Source: an uncultured Desulfobacter sp. (lineage in GTDB: Bacteria > Desulfobacterota > Desulfobacteria > Desulfobacterales > Desulfobacteraceae). From it: a stretch of 64,000 bases of DNA. The first letter of the stretch is position 1, and every line of letters starts with the position of its first letter. The notes under the pieces are model-generated. The model ran no database searches, was not told the origin of the DNA, and saw only the letters and a list, made by a program, of their open reading frames with translations. The position numbers were made by a program, and so were the translations under genes. This document shows positions 27,316 to 37,077 of this stretch, in pieces. The stretch spans positions 1,550,001 to 1,614,000 of the forward strand of contig NZ_OY761440.1 of NCBI RefSeq assembly GCF_963664415.1. The letters run 5' to 3'.

Positions 27316-28295
27316 CAAAAAATATAAAAAAAGAGATTATGGATTTGGCCGGGCCGGACCTTTCGCTGGTGGAGCAGGCCCTTGAAACAAATTTGACCCC
27401 GAACCTGGATCTGGTCAGGCAGGTGGCAGGCCACCTGCTGTTTGCCGGGGGTAAACGGCTGCGGCCGCTGCTTATGATTCATGCCGCCCGCATGTGCGGG
27501 TTCCAGACCGGGCAGGAGATTGAGTTCTCCACTATTTTTGAGTATCTTCATGCAGCCACCTTACTCCATGATGATGTGGTGGATGGTTCTGATACCCGCC
27601 GGGGCAAACCGTGCGCCCATACCCTTTGGGATGCGCCAACGGTGGTGCTCACAGGGGATTTCCTTCTGGCGACAGCGCTTATTATTGCCGCAAGCACACA
27701 ATCCCCCAGGGTCATTGAAGTGATCGCGCAAATTACGGCAGACATGTCCCAGGGCGAAATTCTTCAGATGGAAAAGAAAGGGAACCCGGACCTCACAGAA
27801 AATGAGTACAATGGAATAATAGAACGCAAGACAGCCGTTTTGATCCAGGGTGCCTGTCGCACCGGTGCCATTGTGGCCAAGGCCGATGAGGAACGGGAAA
27901 TGGCTCTTAAAGATTACGGCTGGCATCTGGGCATGGCCTTTCAGATGGCCGACGACCTGCTGGACTATACCGCCACAGCCGAACAGCTAGGCAAAAACCC
28001 CGGGGCAGATATGCGTGAAGGTAAGTTGACGTTACCCTTGATTTACAGTTTGGGAAAGGCCGATGTCCGGGAACGCGAATGGATGCTGGCTGCCATGGCC
28101 CGGCCGGAGTTTAACCCGAAAGAGTTTGAACGCCTTAAAGCGTGTTTAACCCGCCTGGGCGGCATTGAATATACAAACAACCGGGCCCTTGCTCATGTGC
28201 AGTCAGCCCGGACGGCCCTGGATATTTTTCCTGAATCCCCCTCAAAACATTTGCTGGAACTGATTGCGGATTATTCCATCCTCAGAAAGGTATGA
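27312..28295 (+). CDS. ispB: Polyprenyl (octaprenyl-type) diphosphate synthase
   Basis: 327 residues from GTG 27312, overlapping the rimO stop. The first Asp-rich motif is LLHDDVVDGSDTRRGKP and the second is QMADDLLDYT. KRLRP lies near residue 50. These enzymes elongate isoprenoid chains for the menaquinone side chain. Chain length cannot be read with certainty. The symbol reflects family, not tested product. Confidence 0.9.
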   Translation: MTKNIKKEIMDLAGPDLSLVEQALETNLTPNLDLVRQVAGHLLFAGGKRLRPLLMIHAARMCGFQTGQEIEFSTIFEYLHAATLLHDDVVDGSDTRRGKPCAHTLWDAPTVVLTGDFLLATALIIAASTQSPRVIEVIAQITADMSQGEILQMEKKGNPDLTENEYNGIIERKTAVLIQGACRTGAIVAKADEEREMALKDYGWHLGMAFQMADDLLDYTATAEQLGKNPGADMREGKLTLPLIYSLGKADVREREWMLAAMARPEFNPKEFERLKACLTRLGGIEYTNNRALAHVQSARTALDIFPESPSKHLLELIADYSILRKV

Positions 28296-29629
28296 TCATG
28301 ATCCCCCAATTACGATTTTTATTGATCGCATTTGTCATTTCCGTTTTTTATTGTCCCCTGACCGGGGTGTTGGCTGCCGGAGAGGATGATAGTGTATACA
28401 TCACTATCGGGCGGCATAAAATAAGCGGTCAGGATACGTTTGGTGCTAAAAAGGCTGCCGTGACGGATGCCCTGGAAAAGGCAGTTCAAAGTGCATTTGT
28501 TTCTGTGGTATCCCAGAAGAAACTGGGCGAAAATCTTGATTTTCTTTATGACCAGCTTCTTGCCCATACCATGGATTTTGTGTCCACATATCAGGTCATC
28601 AATGGCAGGGCCCACAATGGGGCATATCTTGTGGGCGTGGAATCAAAAATCAGCCTGGACCGTATGAAGAAACGCCTGCATGAGTCCGGATTCTTCAACC
28701 AGGCCCGGAACAATCCAAAAGTTCTGTTACTCATCGCAGAGCAGGGACCCGGAGATATGTATCCCAGGTGCTGGTGGTGGCAACCGGACGGTCAGTCACA
28801 TCCCCCCCTTGCTTCCATTGCGGAAAAAAGTCTGCAAGCCCTATTTGATCAATCCCGTATTCCTTTGGTAGTTACAGGAAATAATTATCCGGACCCAGCT
28901 TCCTATCATGTTGTCTTTTCTGCCATGGATGACCAGGCTGCTGCCATGGCTCTGGGACAGGCCCTTGAGGCCGACATGGTCGTTCTTGGCATGGCCTCGG
29001 CCCAGCAATCCGCTAACCGGATGGGAGATGAAAAAACGTTTGAGGCGGATGTTTCATTTACGATGCTGGATATGGCGTCCCAGAAAGCAGAGCTCCATAC
29101 CGCTGCCAATGCCACGGCCAAAAGTACGGATGCCCGGGGCGCAGAACAGGCCCTTGTCCAGGCCGCAGATAACGCCGGGTTGGCCTTGAAGAAGAAAATC
29201 GAAGGGTTCTGGGCCCAAGCCCTGAAAGAAAAAAGAGCCTTTGATCTTTATGTGGAAGGGGATAATTTTTTGACCCGGTTTATTGCTCTGAAACATCAGC
29301 TCAAAGACATTCGGGAGATTGAAGATATTTCACCCCGGGAGCTTGGCTCTTCCCATGCCATTATGGAGGTCAGCTACAAAGGCACCCCTGCCCAGTTTGC
29401 CAATGCTGTGATGCTGAAGACCTTTGAGGAATTCGGCATCGAAGTTTCCGTGGTTACCGATGACGCGGTGAAAATAAAATTTGTGGCCTCTCCGGATAAT
29501 AATGCCGCCCCCCAGGCCCAGGCCTCACAGGATGACACAAACGTTATTGCCCCACAGCCGGATACCTCTTCCCATGGGGGAGAATCCATAACCGGCCAGG
29601 GAATTATTCAGGAAACACTGCAAGAATAG
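28292..29629 (+). CDS. Exported protein, unknown
   Basis: 445 residues with a signal peptide (residues 1-29, cleavage near VLAAG). The N-terminal part (GAKKAAVTDALEKAVQSA) resembles the repeated helix of FlgT-like and related envelope proteins, but this is weak. The C-terminal 50 residues are Ala/Gln/Asp-rich. The start overlaps the prenyl synthase stop (ATGA), so it belongs to the htpG-rimO-ispB operon. Function unknown. Confidence 0.75.
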   Translation: MIMIPQLRFLLIAFVISVFYCPLTGVLAAGEDDSVYITIGRHKISGQDTFGAKKAAVTDALEKAVQSAFVSVVSQKKLGENLDFLYDQLLAHTMDFVSTYQVINGRAHNGAYLVGVESKISLDRMKKRLHESGFFNQARNNPKVLLLIAEQGPGDMYPRCWWWQPDGQSHPPLASIAEKSLQALFDQSRIPLVVTGNNYPDPASYHVVFSAMDDQAAAMALGQALEADMVVLGMASAQQSANRMGDEKTFEADVSFTMLDMASQKAELHTAANATAKSTDARGAEQALVQAADNAGLALKKKIEGFWAQALKEKRAFDLYVEGDNFLTRFIALKHQLKDIREIEDISPRELGSSHAIMEVSYKGTPAQFANAVMLKTFEEFGIEVSVVTDDAVKIKFVASPDNNAAPQAQASQDDTNVIAPQPDTSSHGGESITGQGIIQETLQE

Positions 29630-29683
29630 CTTCAATATTCTTGACATAATTTTAAGGGTCTGTTAGAAATTATCTGAATTTAA

Positions 29684-29759
29684 TGGCGCGTAACTCAGTT
29701 GGTAGAGTGCTACCTCGACACGGTAGAAGTCAGCGGTTCAAGTCCGCTCGTGCCAACCA
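29684..29759 (+). tRNA. tRNA-Val(GAC)
   Basis: 76 bases with a complete cloverleaf. Acceptor TGGCGCG pairs with CGTGCCA, D stem ACTC/GAGT, anticodon stem CTACC/GGTAG around TCGACAC (anticodon GAC), and T stem AGCGG/CCGCT with TTCAAGT. CCA is encoded. Confidence 0.95.
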
Positions 29760-29767
29760 TAAAAATC

Positions 29768-29801
29768 AAGCACTTACGGAAAACCCCGTAAGTGCTTTTT
29801 T
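29768..29801 (+). terminator. Intrinsic terminator of tRNA-Val
   Basis: AAGCACTTACGG (29768-29779) is exactly inverted as CCGTAAGTGCTT (29786-29797) with a six-base loop and then a T run. It follows the tRNA by eight bases. Confidence 0.9.
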
Positions 29802-30435
29802 AATTTTTGCTACCGGTTGGTTTGATCAGGCATCCATACCAATATAGATGAATAGAAGCCTCCTTAGTTTTTTTCAAAGAGACAATCAGCAGGGCATAGC
29901 CCCACTTATCAAAAATCGGTCTCTATAATTCTTTTTTGGGTTCTTTGGGTTGCAAAAATAAATCGTAATGACAAATTTTTTTGAGGCATGTCTCTCCGTT
30001 CTTCCTCTACACTGCATTTCACGGTTAAAGGTTAAAATGGTGTTACCGAATCTGGAGCCTTAACGGCACAGAACTATAAAGTCCTAAAATAATGGAATAT
30101 AAGAATTGGTACTTCTTTTTTTCCCCCACGCCTCAAGCTATATTTGCCCTTATAGTGATAAATTTCTTAAAAATTAAATAGTTAAAAATTAAACAATCTT
30201 AGCTCTTATTGTGGTATCCATCCTGCAAATTTTTCTTTCTTTTTTTAATATAGGGGCTCGGAAGAACTAAATTTCAACGGGTTTGCGCTAAATTTTAGTT
30301 CGCAGCCAAGGTGTGTCAAAGGGCGGAGATTGGACTATATGCTACTTGGTGCAACTTGGATACGGATAATAAAATGGTATGAAAACTTGGTGAGTTGATT
30401 TTTCAAGGCCCGAAGTACAGCAAAGGCAAAACCCT
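29802..30435. other. Gene-free stretch
   Basis: About 630 AT-rich bases with no credible gene. One imperfect inverted repeat (AACTAAATTT at about 30265 against AAATTTTAGTT at about 30290-30300) is the only structure seen. The promoter of the following gene must lie in its right part. Confidence 0.5.
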
Positions 30436-31851
30436 ATGGACATGGCCGCTCAAATCCACCAAACCCGCAAAGCATTTCCGGACTTTTACCACGCCATGCA
30501 CTGGCTCTCTCCCGGGGCAGCCAGGGCAGCTGAAGCCATGCGGCAAGAATTGCTTGATGAGATATCGACCCATAACCAGGCCAAGTGGGAATTTGCCGGG
30601 ACTAAACTGTATACCCGTGCCCTTTCCCCGGGTTGCTCCCTGTGTGGACAAGGTACCTGGTCGTGCCTGTTCATAAACGGCATCTGCAATGCCCGATGTT
30701 TTTACTGCCCATCCGAACAAAAAGACCCGGGCCCACCAATGACAAGCTCAATTGAATTTGAACGGCCAAAGGATTATGCAGACTATGCCAAAAAATTTGG
30801 TATCCGGGGTGTGGCGTTTAGCGGCGGAGAACCCATGATCAATTTTGACCGGATTCCCCCTTTTTTAGATGTCCTTGGCCGGGATGTGCCTGATCTTTCT
30901 CATATATGGATGTATACCAACGGAACACTTGTTACCACAGACCGCCTGAAAATTCTCAGAGACAATGGGCTAAAGGAAATTCGTTTTGATTTGTCAGCCG
31001 TGGACTATGCCGTGGACAACTTGAAAAAGGCTGTTGGAATTATACCCATTGTGACGGTTGAAATTCCGGCGATTCCCGAGGATATGGAAAAAACTAAGCC
31101 CCTTCTCAGAAAACTTGCCGATTTGGGGGTAAATTACCTTAACCTTCACCAGATCCGGTGCACCCATTTTAATCTGCCGAAACTGATCCGGCGAGGCTAT
31201 ACCTTTTTGCATGGTCCCGGGGTGGCTGTTCTTGAGACCGAGCTTGCGGCTTTGGAACTTATCCGGCACAGCCTGGATAATGACATAGACCTGCCCATCA
31301 ATTACTGTGCATTCACTTATCGTCAGCAGTCCCAGAAAGCTGCGGCAAGAAACCGCAATGCAGCTTTTATCAAAAAGGGATGGGAGGACATTACACCCAC
31401 GGGGTTTATCAGGAACATGGTCCTTTCAGGCGACCTGGAACTGGTCGAAAATATTTCAAAAGAGATTGAAAAAAAAGGCACAAAAGGAAAAGACTGGTCC
31501 GTCGGCAAAGATGGTATCACCATCCCCCGGAGTCTGTGGCCCGACAGCCAGGATCTTTCCGCCTTGACTCTGACAGTCAAGTACAATGCCACGGCCTTGC
31601 GCGCAGTTTCGTCAATGCGTTACCCGCACATCACTGTTCAGCTGAATGAAAATAGGCAGCTTATCATTGAAAAGGACGACCGGCATCAGGGTATTCAAAT
31701 TACCGGTCCGCAAATTTTTGCTTTTGCGGGAAAATTTCTGGGCCTTTGGGAACCTCTTCTCAACCAAACACAACCCGGCCTTGATCCAGAATTGGAGGAA
31801 AAAATTTGCCGTTTTGAAAATTTTTCCCGGGGGCTTGCCCCTTATTTTTAA
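30436..31851 (+). CDS. Radical SAM protein of unknown substrate
   Basis: 471 residues. The cluster motif is CNARCFYC (about residues 92-99), followed by GVAFSGGEPM and the usual barrel. An extra Cys group just before it (CSLCGQGTWSC) may hold a second cluster or zinc. The C-terminal 150 residues have no known domain. Alone between tRNA-Val and the Fic-like gene. Substrate cannot be named. Confidence 0.8.
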   Translation: MDMAAQIHQTRKAFPDFYHAMHWLSPGAARAAEAMRQELLDEISTHNQAKWEFAGTKLYTRALSPGCSLCGQGTWSCLFINGICNARCFYCPSEQKDPGPPMTSSIEFERPKDYADYAKKFGIRGVAFSGGEPMINFDRIPPFLDVLGRDVPDLSHIWMYTNGTLVTTDRLKILRDNGLKEIRFDLSAVDYAVDNLKKAVGIIPIVTVEIPAIPEDMEKTKPLLRKLADLGVNYLNLHQIRCTHFNLPKLIRRGYTFLHGPGVAVLETELAALELIRHSLDNDIDLPINYCAFTYRQQSQKAAARNRNAAFIKKGWEDITPTGFIRNMVLSGDLELVENISKEIEKKGTKGKDWSVGKDGITIPRSLWPDSQDLSALTLTVKYNATALRAVSSMRYPHITVQLNENRQLIIEKDDRHQGIQITGPQIFAFAGKFLGLWEPLLNQTQPGLDPELEEKICRFENFSRGLAPYF

Positions 31852-32014
31852 CGATCTGATAACTATCGTTAAGAATTTAATCTGCGCCTTGACAACGATC
31901 GGTTCCCTGCTCTAATGTATGCCTGAATCACGGCTCACGGCAAGCGGAACAAAAACAAACCTGCCTGCCCATATCTGTTGACCCTTATAAAAATCATTAC
32001 AATTTGGTGAAAAA

Positions 32015-32680
32015 ATGCCTGCTAAATTCAGGATTAATATTGAGGCAGTAGAATATTATCTTAGGACGGTTCAAAAAAATTTCGAACATATTAATGACCG
32101 CCTGGATATGCGCCGGGAACCCATGCGTGATGAAATTGTTGAAAACATGCTTGCAGGCTACCGTTATGTCAACACCCTGCTTGAGCAGGACTTAAGCATG
32201 CTGGAGCAGAGCGGCCTGCACCATTTTCTTGAACTTAACCATATTGTTCTGTGCGGGGAAAACCTTAAAAAAAGAAAAGATTTCCATCAGCACATCCTGG
32301 CCACAAGCGATCGATTTTACAGTCAAAAGGAGTTTTGCATCAAAGATCTGCGTTCCTGGGCAAAGGACCATAAGCATGTTACGCCCTGGAAACGGGCTGC
32401 CGGTATATATATTCTCCATGTCAGCCAACCCCAGCTCTTCTTCGAAGGCAACCACCGAACCGGCGCACTTTTAATGAGCAGTATTCTTGTCCGTGCCGGT
32501 ACCCCCCCTTTTGTTCTAACAGTAGATAATGCCAAAGCATATTTTGACCCGTCAAGCCTTGCCAAAGCCACAAAAAAGGATTTCATGGGTAAATTATACA
32601 AGTTGCCGAAAATCAAAAAAAATTTTGCAAAGTTCCTTGAAGCCCAAGCCAATCCGGAATTATTGATCCGACCATCCTGA
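32015..32680 (+). CDS. Fic-like protein lacking the catalytic histidine
   Basis: 221 residues, helical. Residues 138-152 read SQPQLFFEGNHRTGA, which matches the Fic motif HPFx(D/E)GN(G/K)RxxR except that the His is Gln140, Pro is Leu, and the last Arg is Ala. FEGN and R148 are kept. Fic enzymes usually transfer AMP; without the His this one may be inactive or do other chemistry. It lies upstream of the pst operon but has its own spacing (about 185 bases). Confidence 0.7.
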   Translation: MPAKFRINIEAVEYYLRTVQKNFEHINDRLDMRREPMRDEIVENMLAGYRYVNTLLEQDLSMLEQSGLHHFLELNHIVLCGENLKKRKDFHQHILATSDRFYSQKEFCIKDLRSWAKDHKHVTPWKRAAGIYILHVSQPQLFFEGNHRTGALLMSSILVRAGTPPFVLTVDNAKAYFDPSSLAKATKKDFMGKLYKLPKIKKNFAKFLEAQANPELLIRPS

Positions 32681-32769
32681 ACTCCTGCACTCCCTCTCTA
32701 TCCTCGAAAGGCCAGTCAAACGCGGTTTTACTCTTCTTGCCTTTTCAACTTACACGCCCCTCATTAAAT

Positions 32770-32787
32770 CTTAACAAAATCATAACA
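32770..32787 (+). promoter_or_regulatory. Pho box upstream of pstS
   Basis: CTTAACA (32770-32776), AAAT, then CATAACA (32781-32787): the 7-4-7 direct repeat layout of a PhoB box. It is 79 bases upstream of the pstS start. It predicts induction by phosphate starvation. Confidence 0.65.
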
Positions 32788-32865
32788 TTTCAAGAGTAGT
32801 AATACTGATCAAGTTAATTCTTGACCAAAAATTGAGTTTGAAAATGTTAACAATAGGAGAAACAA

Positions 32866-33900
32866 ATGAAACTTAAATCTTTACTTAATGTTGCCTTATC
32901 CGCTCTTCTCGTGGCATCCTTCATGATTGTGGGCTCTGCAACTGCAAGTGAAATCAAAATCACCGGCGCTGGCGCAAGCTTTCCTGCACCCATTTACAGC
33001 GAATGGTTTAAAGCCCTTGCTAAACAAAACAATGGCGCAATCAAAGTGGACTACCAGTCTATCGGTTCAGGTTCCGGTATCAAAAATTTTATCGGCCACA
33101 CGGTTGACTTCGGTGCCAGTGACGCAGCCATGAAGCAAAGCGAAATTGATCAGGTTCCCGAGGGCGTTCAGCTGCTGCCCATGACCGCAGGCGAGATTGT
33201 TATTGCTTACAATTTGCCCGGCATTGAAAACCTTAAACTGCCCCGGGACGTATATCCCGAAATTTTCCTGGGCAAAATCACCAAATGGAATGATGCCAAG
33301 ATCGTTGCTGCCAACCCCGGCGTAGCCTTGCCTGATACACCCATCACCGTTGTTGTCCGTTCTGACAAATCCGGTACCACCTTTGGTTTCACCGGACATT
33401 TAAGCGCTATCTCTTCTGATTTTAAATCTGCTGTAGGCCAGGGTAAAATGGTTCAGTGGCCTGCCGCCAACATGGTAAAAGGCAAAAAGAACGATGGGGT
33501 AGCCTCCGCCATCCGCCAGACTCCCGGCGCCATCGGTTATACCGAATACGGTTTTGCCAAACTGACCAAACTGCCCACTTCATGCCTTGAAAACAAAGCC
33601 GGCAAATTTGTGTGCCCCGGCCCTGAGGGTGGTGCTGCCGCTCTTGCCAACGCTGTTCTGCCTGAAAATATGATCGTGTTCATCAATGATCCGGCAGGCG
33701 ATACATCCTACCCCATTGCAACCTTTACCTGGATGCTGTTCTACAAAAAGAACAAGAGTGCAGAATTGGCCACAGCGCTTCGCAGCATGGTTGAATACTG
33801 CCTGGATGAAGGACAGAAAATTGCTGACAAAGCCGGCTATATCCCCCTTCCTGAAAGTGTTGTAGAAAAAGTTAGAGTCGCTTCTAAGAACATTCAGTAA
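32866..33900 (+). CDS. pstS: Phosphate-binding protein of ABC transporter
   Basis: 344 residues. Signal peptide residues 1-27 ends at ATA-SEIK. The family opening GAGASFPAPIYSEW and GSGSGIKNF, SDAAMKQ and RSDKSGTTFGFT phosphate-contact motifs are present. It binds phosphate in the periplasm for PstCAB. AATAGGAG precedes the start. A Pho box lies upstream. Confidence 0.97.
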   Translation: MKLKSLLNVALSALLVASFMIVGSATASEIKITGAGASFPAPIYSEWFKALAKQNNGAIKVDYQSIGSGSGIKNFIGHTVDFGASDAAMKQSEIDQVPEGVQLLPMTAGEIVIAYNLPGIENLKLPRDVYPEIFLGKITKWNDAKIVAANPGVALPDTPITVVVRSDKSGTTFGFTGHLSAISSDFKSAVGQGKMVQWPAANMVKGKKNDGVASAIRQTPGAIGYTEYGFAKLTKLPTSCLENKAGKFVCPGPEGGAAALANAVLPENMIVFINDPAGDTSYPIATFTWMLFYKKNKSAELATALRSMVEYCLDEGQKIADKAGYIPLPESVVEKVRVASKNIQ

Positions 33901-33920
33901 ACCAATCCTCTTCCTTGATC

Positions 33921-33953
33921 AGGGGCACTTTCATGTACAATGAGAGTGCCCTT
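33921..33953 (+). terminator. Hairpin between pstS and pstC (attenuator)
   Basis: GGGCACTTTCAT (33923-33934) pairs with ATGAGAGTGCCC (33940-33951) with one wobble and a five-base loop, followed by a T-rich but broken tail. It probably lets only part of transcription read on to pstC, or protects the pstS message, giving more PstS than permease. Confidence 0.6.
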
Positions 33954-33975
33954 GTCTCTTATCCGGAGATAAAAA

Positions 33976-34953
33976 ATGGCCGACAATGAATTTTTGGGTA
34001 ATGTGGGTGGCAGAACATTATCCAAACCGCCCACCCCAGGTGATATTTTTTTTGACAAAGCATTCAGGTTCCTAACCCACGCCTTCACCTGGGCCACCAT
34101 TTTTCTGCTGGCGTTCATCGTCTATAAGGTCGGCGGTAAAGCTTTGCCGGCGTTCCCTGAGTTAGGCGTTAAATTCCTGTTTACATCCACCTGGGATTCA
34201 AGCCAAAATGTGTACGGTATTCTTCCCCAAATTTGGGGCACTCTTTACAGTTCATTTCTTGCCCTTATTCTTGGTGGCTTTTTCGGAATCACAATTGCCA
34301 TATTCATTACCCAGGATTTTCTTCCGTATAAAGTTGAATTTGCATTAAAAAATATTATTGAACTGCTTGCCGCCATCCCTAGTGTTGTTTACGGACTATG
34401 GGGCATTTATGTTCTAATCCCCCTGATCCGACCTTTTACCGATTTTTTGCACGAATCCCTGGGCTGGATTCCGTTTTTTTCCACCCGGCTTTCGGGCCTG
34501 GGCCTTTTTCCGGCAGCACTGGTGCTGTCTATTATGATCCTGCCCACGGTTGCAGCCATTTCTCAGGATGCCTTCAAAGCCATACCCCATAAAACCAAGG
34601 AAGCCGCCTTTGGTATGGGGACCACCCGCTGGGAGGCCATTTTGCGCGTTATGCTGCCCACAGCCTCCGGAGGGATTTTTGGTGCGCTTGTTCTGGGCTT
34701 TGGCCGGGCGCTTGGTGAAACCATGGCCCTTGCCATGCTGGTCGGCAGTATGTCTACAGTTACCCTCTCCTTTTTCTCTCCGGCAGACACTATTGCAGCC
34801 CTTCTGGCCAACACCTTTCCCGAAGCGGACGTAGGGCTTGAAACCAGCGCGCTGATGTATGCGGCTTGTGTACTGTTATTGATTACCCTGATTGTTAATG
34901 TTGCCGGTGCTGTTATTGTTGCCAGGACAACGCCGGGAGGAGACGCAAGATGA
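33976..34953 (+). CDS. pstC: Phosphate ABC transporter permease PstC
   Basis: 325 residues, about six membrane helices, with the permease loop EAAFGMGTTRWEAILRVMLPTA. It pairs with PstA to form the inner-membrane channel. It overlaps pstA by four bases (ATGA). GGAGA lies before the ATG at 33976. Confidence 0.95.
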   Translation: MADNEFLGNVGGRTLSKPPTPGDIFFDKAFRFLTHAFTWATIFLLAFIVYKVGGKALPAFPELGVKFLFTSTWDSSQNVYGILPQIWGTLYSSFLALILGGFFGITIAIFITQDFLPYKVEFALKNIIELLAAIPSVVYGLWGIYVLIPLIRPFTDFLHESLGWIPFFSTRLSGLGLFPAALVLSIMILPTVAAISQDAFKAIPHKTKEAAFGMGTTRWEAILRVMLPTASGGIFGALVLGFGRALGETMALAMLVGSMSTVTLSFFSPADTIAALLANTFPEADVGLETSALMYAACVLLLITLIVNVAGAVIVARTTPGGDAR

Positions 34954-35828
34954 GCCAAACCGATCTTCAATTACCGCAACTGGAACGTCAGCCCATGGAG
35001 CCAAGAGCGCTTAAGTCAATCGTTTTAAGCGCCATCACCATCGTTTGCGCAGTCACCGCCTGCATTCCTTTATTTTCAGTGCTTTTCATGCTGGTGTACC
35101 GTGGTGGTAAGCGGCTGACCTTTGAATTGTTTTATTCTTTGCCTCCGGGTGCATTTGACGCACCAGGTGTCGGCGGTTTTGGCAATGCCATTCTGGGTAC
35201 CGCGTTTATGGTGGGTATTGCCGGTTTGATCAGCATACCTTTTGGTATCCTGGCAGCGGTTTATCTGGCAGAGTTTGACCCCCACAGTAAAGTTTCCGAG
35301 ATAGCCAGATTCTGCGCAAAAACCATGACCGGTCTGCCGTCTATTATTGCCGGTGTTTTTGCCTATGCCATTGTTGTCCTTACCATGGGGCATTATTCAG
35401 CCTGGGCCGGGGGTGTCGCTCTTTCCCTGCTGATGATTCCCACCGTCATGCTCACCGCCGAAGAAGCCATTAAAATGGTGCCCAACCCCATGCGAGAAGC
35501 TGCCTACGGTATGGGATGCACCCCGGCCCAGAGCCTGGTTAAGATCATTTTGCCTGTTGCCATGCCGGGCATCATCACAGGCGTTGTTCTTGCCGTGGCC
35601 AGGGCTGCCGGAGAAACGGCACCGTTGCTGTTCACTGCCCTTTTTTCCGAGAGCTGGCTTGCCCCCAACGATCCCACGGCATCTTTGGCGGTGTTGATTT
35701 ACAACTGGTCATCCAGCCCTTATGAAAATCTCATTGAACTGGCTTGGGCTGCATCGTTGATCCTTGTTGTGCTGGTATTTGTCCTTAATGTTGTCAGCCG
35801 CGCCATAGGCGGAAAGACCAAACTGTAA
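34950..35828 (+). CDS. pstA: Phosphate ABC transporter permease PstA
   Basis: 292 residues, about six membrane helices, with the ABC-contact loop EAAYGMGCTPAQSLVKIILPVAM and GVVLAVARAAGETAPL. Partner of PstC. Followed by 217 gene-free bases holding two repeated hairpins before pstB. Confidence 0.95.
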   Translation: MSQTDLQLPQLERQPMEPRALKSIVLSAITIVCAVTACIPLFSVLFMLVYRGGKRLTFELFYSLPPGAFDAPGVGGFGNAILGTAFMVGIAGLISIPFGILAAVYLAEFDPHSKVSEIARFCAKTMTGLPSIIAGVFAYAIVVLTMGHYSAWAGGVALSLLMIPTVMLTAEEAIKMVPNPMREAAYGMGCTPAQSLVKIILPVAMPGIITGVVLAVARAAGETAPLLFTALFSESWLAPNDPTASLAVLIYNWSSSPYENLIELAWAASLILVVLVFVLNVVSRAIGGKTKL

Positions 35829-35845
35829 TTTTAGATTATGAATAA

Positions 35846-35948
35846 CAGCCATGGGCTGATCTGGTCTATCGACTCCAGACTCAGTTCACGATGAAAGTTG
35901 GAAGCTCTGTTTTAGTTACACATACTTTCTTATAACGGCCATGGGCCG
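35846..35948 (+). repeat. Two related small hairpins between pstA and pstB
   Basis: CAGCC-ATG-GGCTG (35846-35858) and CGGCC-ATG-GGCCG (35936-35948) lie 90 bases apart in similar surroundings. The one base that differs in the left arm is matched by a change in the right arm, which keeps the pair. They may be part of an RNA processing or stability element. Confidence 0.45.
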
Positions 35949-36045
35949 ACCTGACATATCAACTGCCAGGCGTAAACCCACAACAAAGGTTGAAAGATCT
36001 GAGTAACTTATCCAGTCTTTCATATAAAAAGGAGTATAAACGCTC

Positions 36046-36873
36046 ATGGAAGCATTAAAAGAAATTGATGCAAACGCCCCCTATGAAAACGACCTGCCTG
36101 CGGACGTTGCATTGGATTGCAAAGCCGAGCAGATTTTTTACGGTGATTTCCTTGCTGTCCGGGATAGTCATGTACCCATAAAAAGGAACCAGATCACCGG
36201 CTTTATCGGGCCTTCCGGCTGCGGTAAAAGTACGGTGCTCAAAAGTATAAACCGTATGAACGACCTGATCCGGGGATTCCGGTTTATTGGTGATGTCCAT
36301 TTCCATGGCATCAATATCTATGACAGCAATATAGACCCTGTGTCGGTTCGCCGGAATATCGGCATGGTGTTTCAGCAGCCCAACCCGTTTTCAATGTCCA
36401 TATTTGACAACGTGGCCTTTGGCCTGCGCCTGAACCGGTATAAAGGAAACATGCACGAAATGGTGGAAAAGGCGCTTAGAGGAGCGGCCTTGTGGAAAGA
36501 GGTAAAGGATAAACTTAAAAACAACGGTCTGTCCCTTTCCGGCGGGCAGCAGCAGCGTTTATGCATTGCAAGAGCCATTGCCACAGAACCCCGGGTTCTT
36601 CTCATGGACGAACCCTGCTCCGCACTGGATCCTATTGCCACCCGGCAGATTGAAGAGCTGATGGTGGATTTAAAAAAACAGTTCACCGTTGCCATTGTAA
36701 CCCACAATATGCAACAGGCGGTCCGTGTGGCTGATCAGACCGCCTTTTTTTCCGTGGATATCTCCAAGGGCGGCCGTACCGGCTACCTTGTCGAAATGGG
36801 CCCCACCAAAGAACTGTTTGAAAATCCCCAGGAAGATTTGACCAAAGAGTACCTGCACGGCGAGTTCTCCTGA
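36046..36873 (+). CDS. pstB: Phosphate ABC transporter ATPase PstB
   Basis: 275 residues. Walker A GPSGCGKST, signature LSGGQQQRLCIARAIA, Walker B VLLMDEPCSALDPI, and switch His in VTHNMQQ. It powers PstCA. AAAGGAG precedes the start. No phoU or phoB/R follows; a terminator comes next. Confidence 0.96.
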   Translation: MEALKEIDANAPYENDLPADVALDCKAEQIFYGDFLAVRDSHVPIKRNQITGFIGPSGCGKSTVLKSINRMNDLIRGFRFIGDVHFHGINIYDSNIDPVSVRRNIGMVFQQPNPFSMSIFDNVAFGLRLNRYKGNMHEMVEKALRGAALWKEVKDKLKNNGLSLSGGQQQRLCIARAIATEPRVLLMDEPCSALDPIATRQIEELMVDLKKQFTVAIVTHNMQQAVRVADQTAFFSVDISKGGRTGYLVEMGPTKELFENPQEDLTKEYLHGEFS

Positions 36874-36900
36874 TTCGACGACTTTTTTGCTAATCAGATA

Positions 36901-36934
36901 CCCCCCTGGAAAATACTTTTCCAGGGGGGGTTTT
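36901..36934 (+). terminator. Intrinsic terminator of the pst operon
   Basis: CCCCCCTGGAAAA (36901-36913) pairs exactly with TTTTCCAGGGGGG (36917-36929) and is followed by TTTT. Confidence 0.9.
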
Positions 36935-37077
36935 ATTATTTGTGCATGTTTACCGAAGGGACACGATCATCCACGCAAGTTGATGGCTGATCTGCCTGGT
37001 CCTGGTACCCTCGGAGCACCTGCAGAGATACCCGTCTGGGCCGAGCTTCAAAACAATATCAGTCGAGGTCTAATGTC

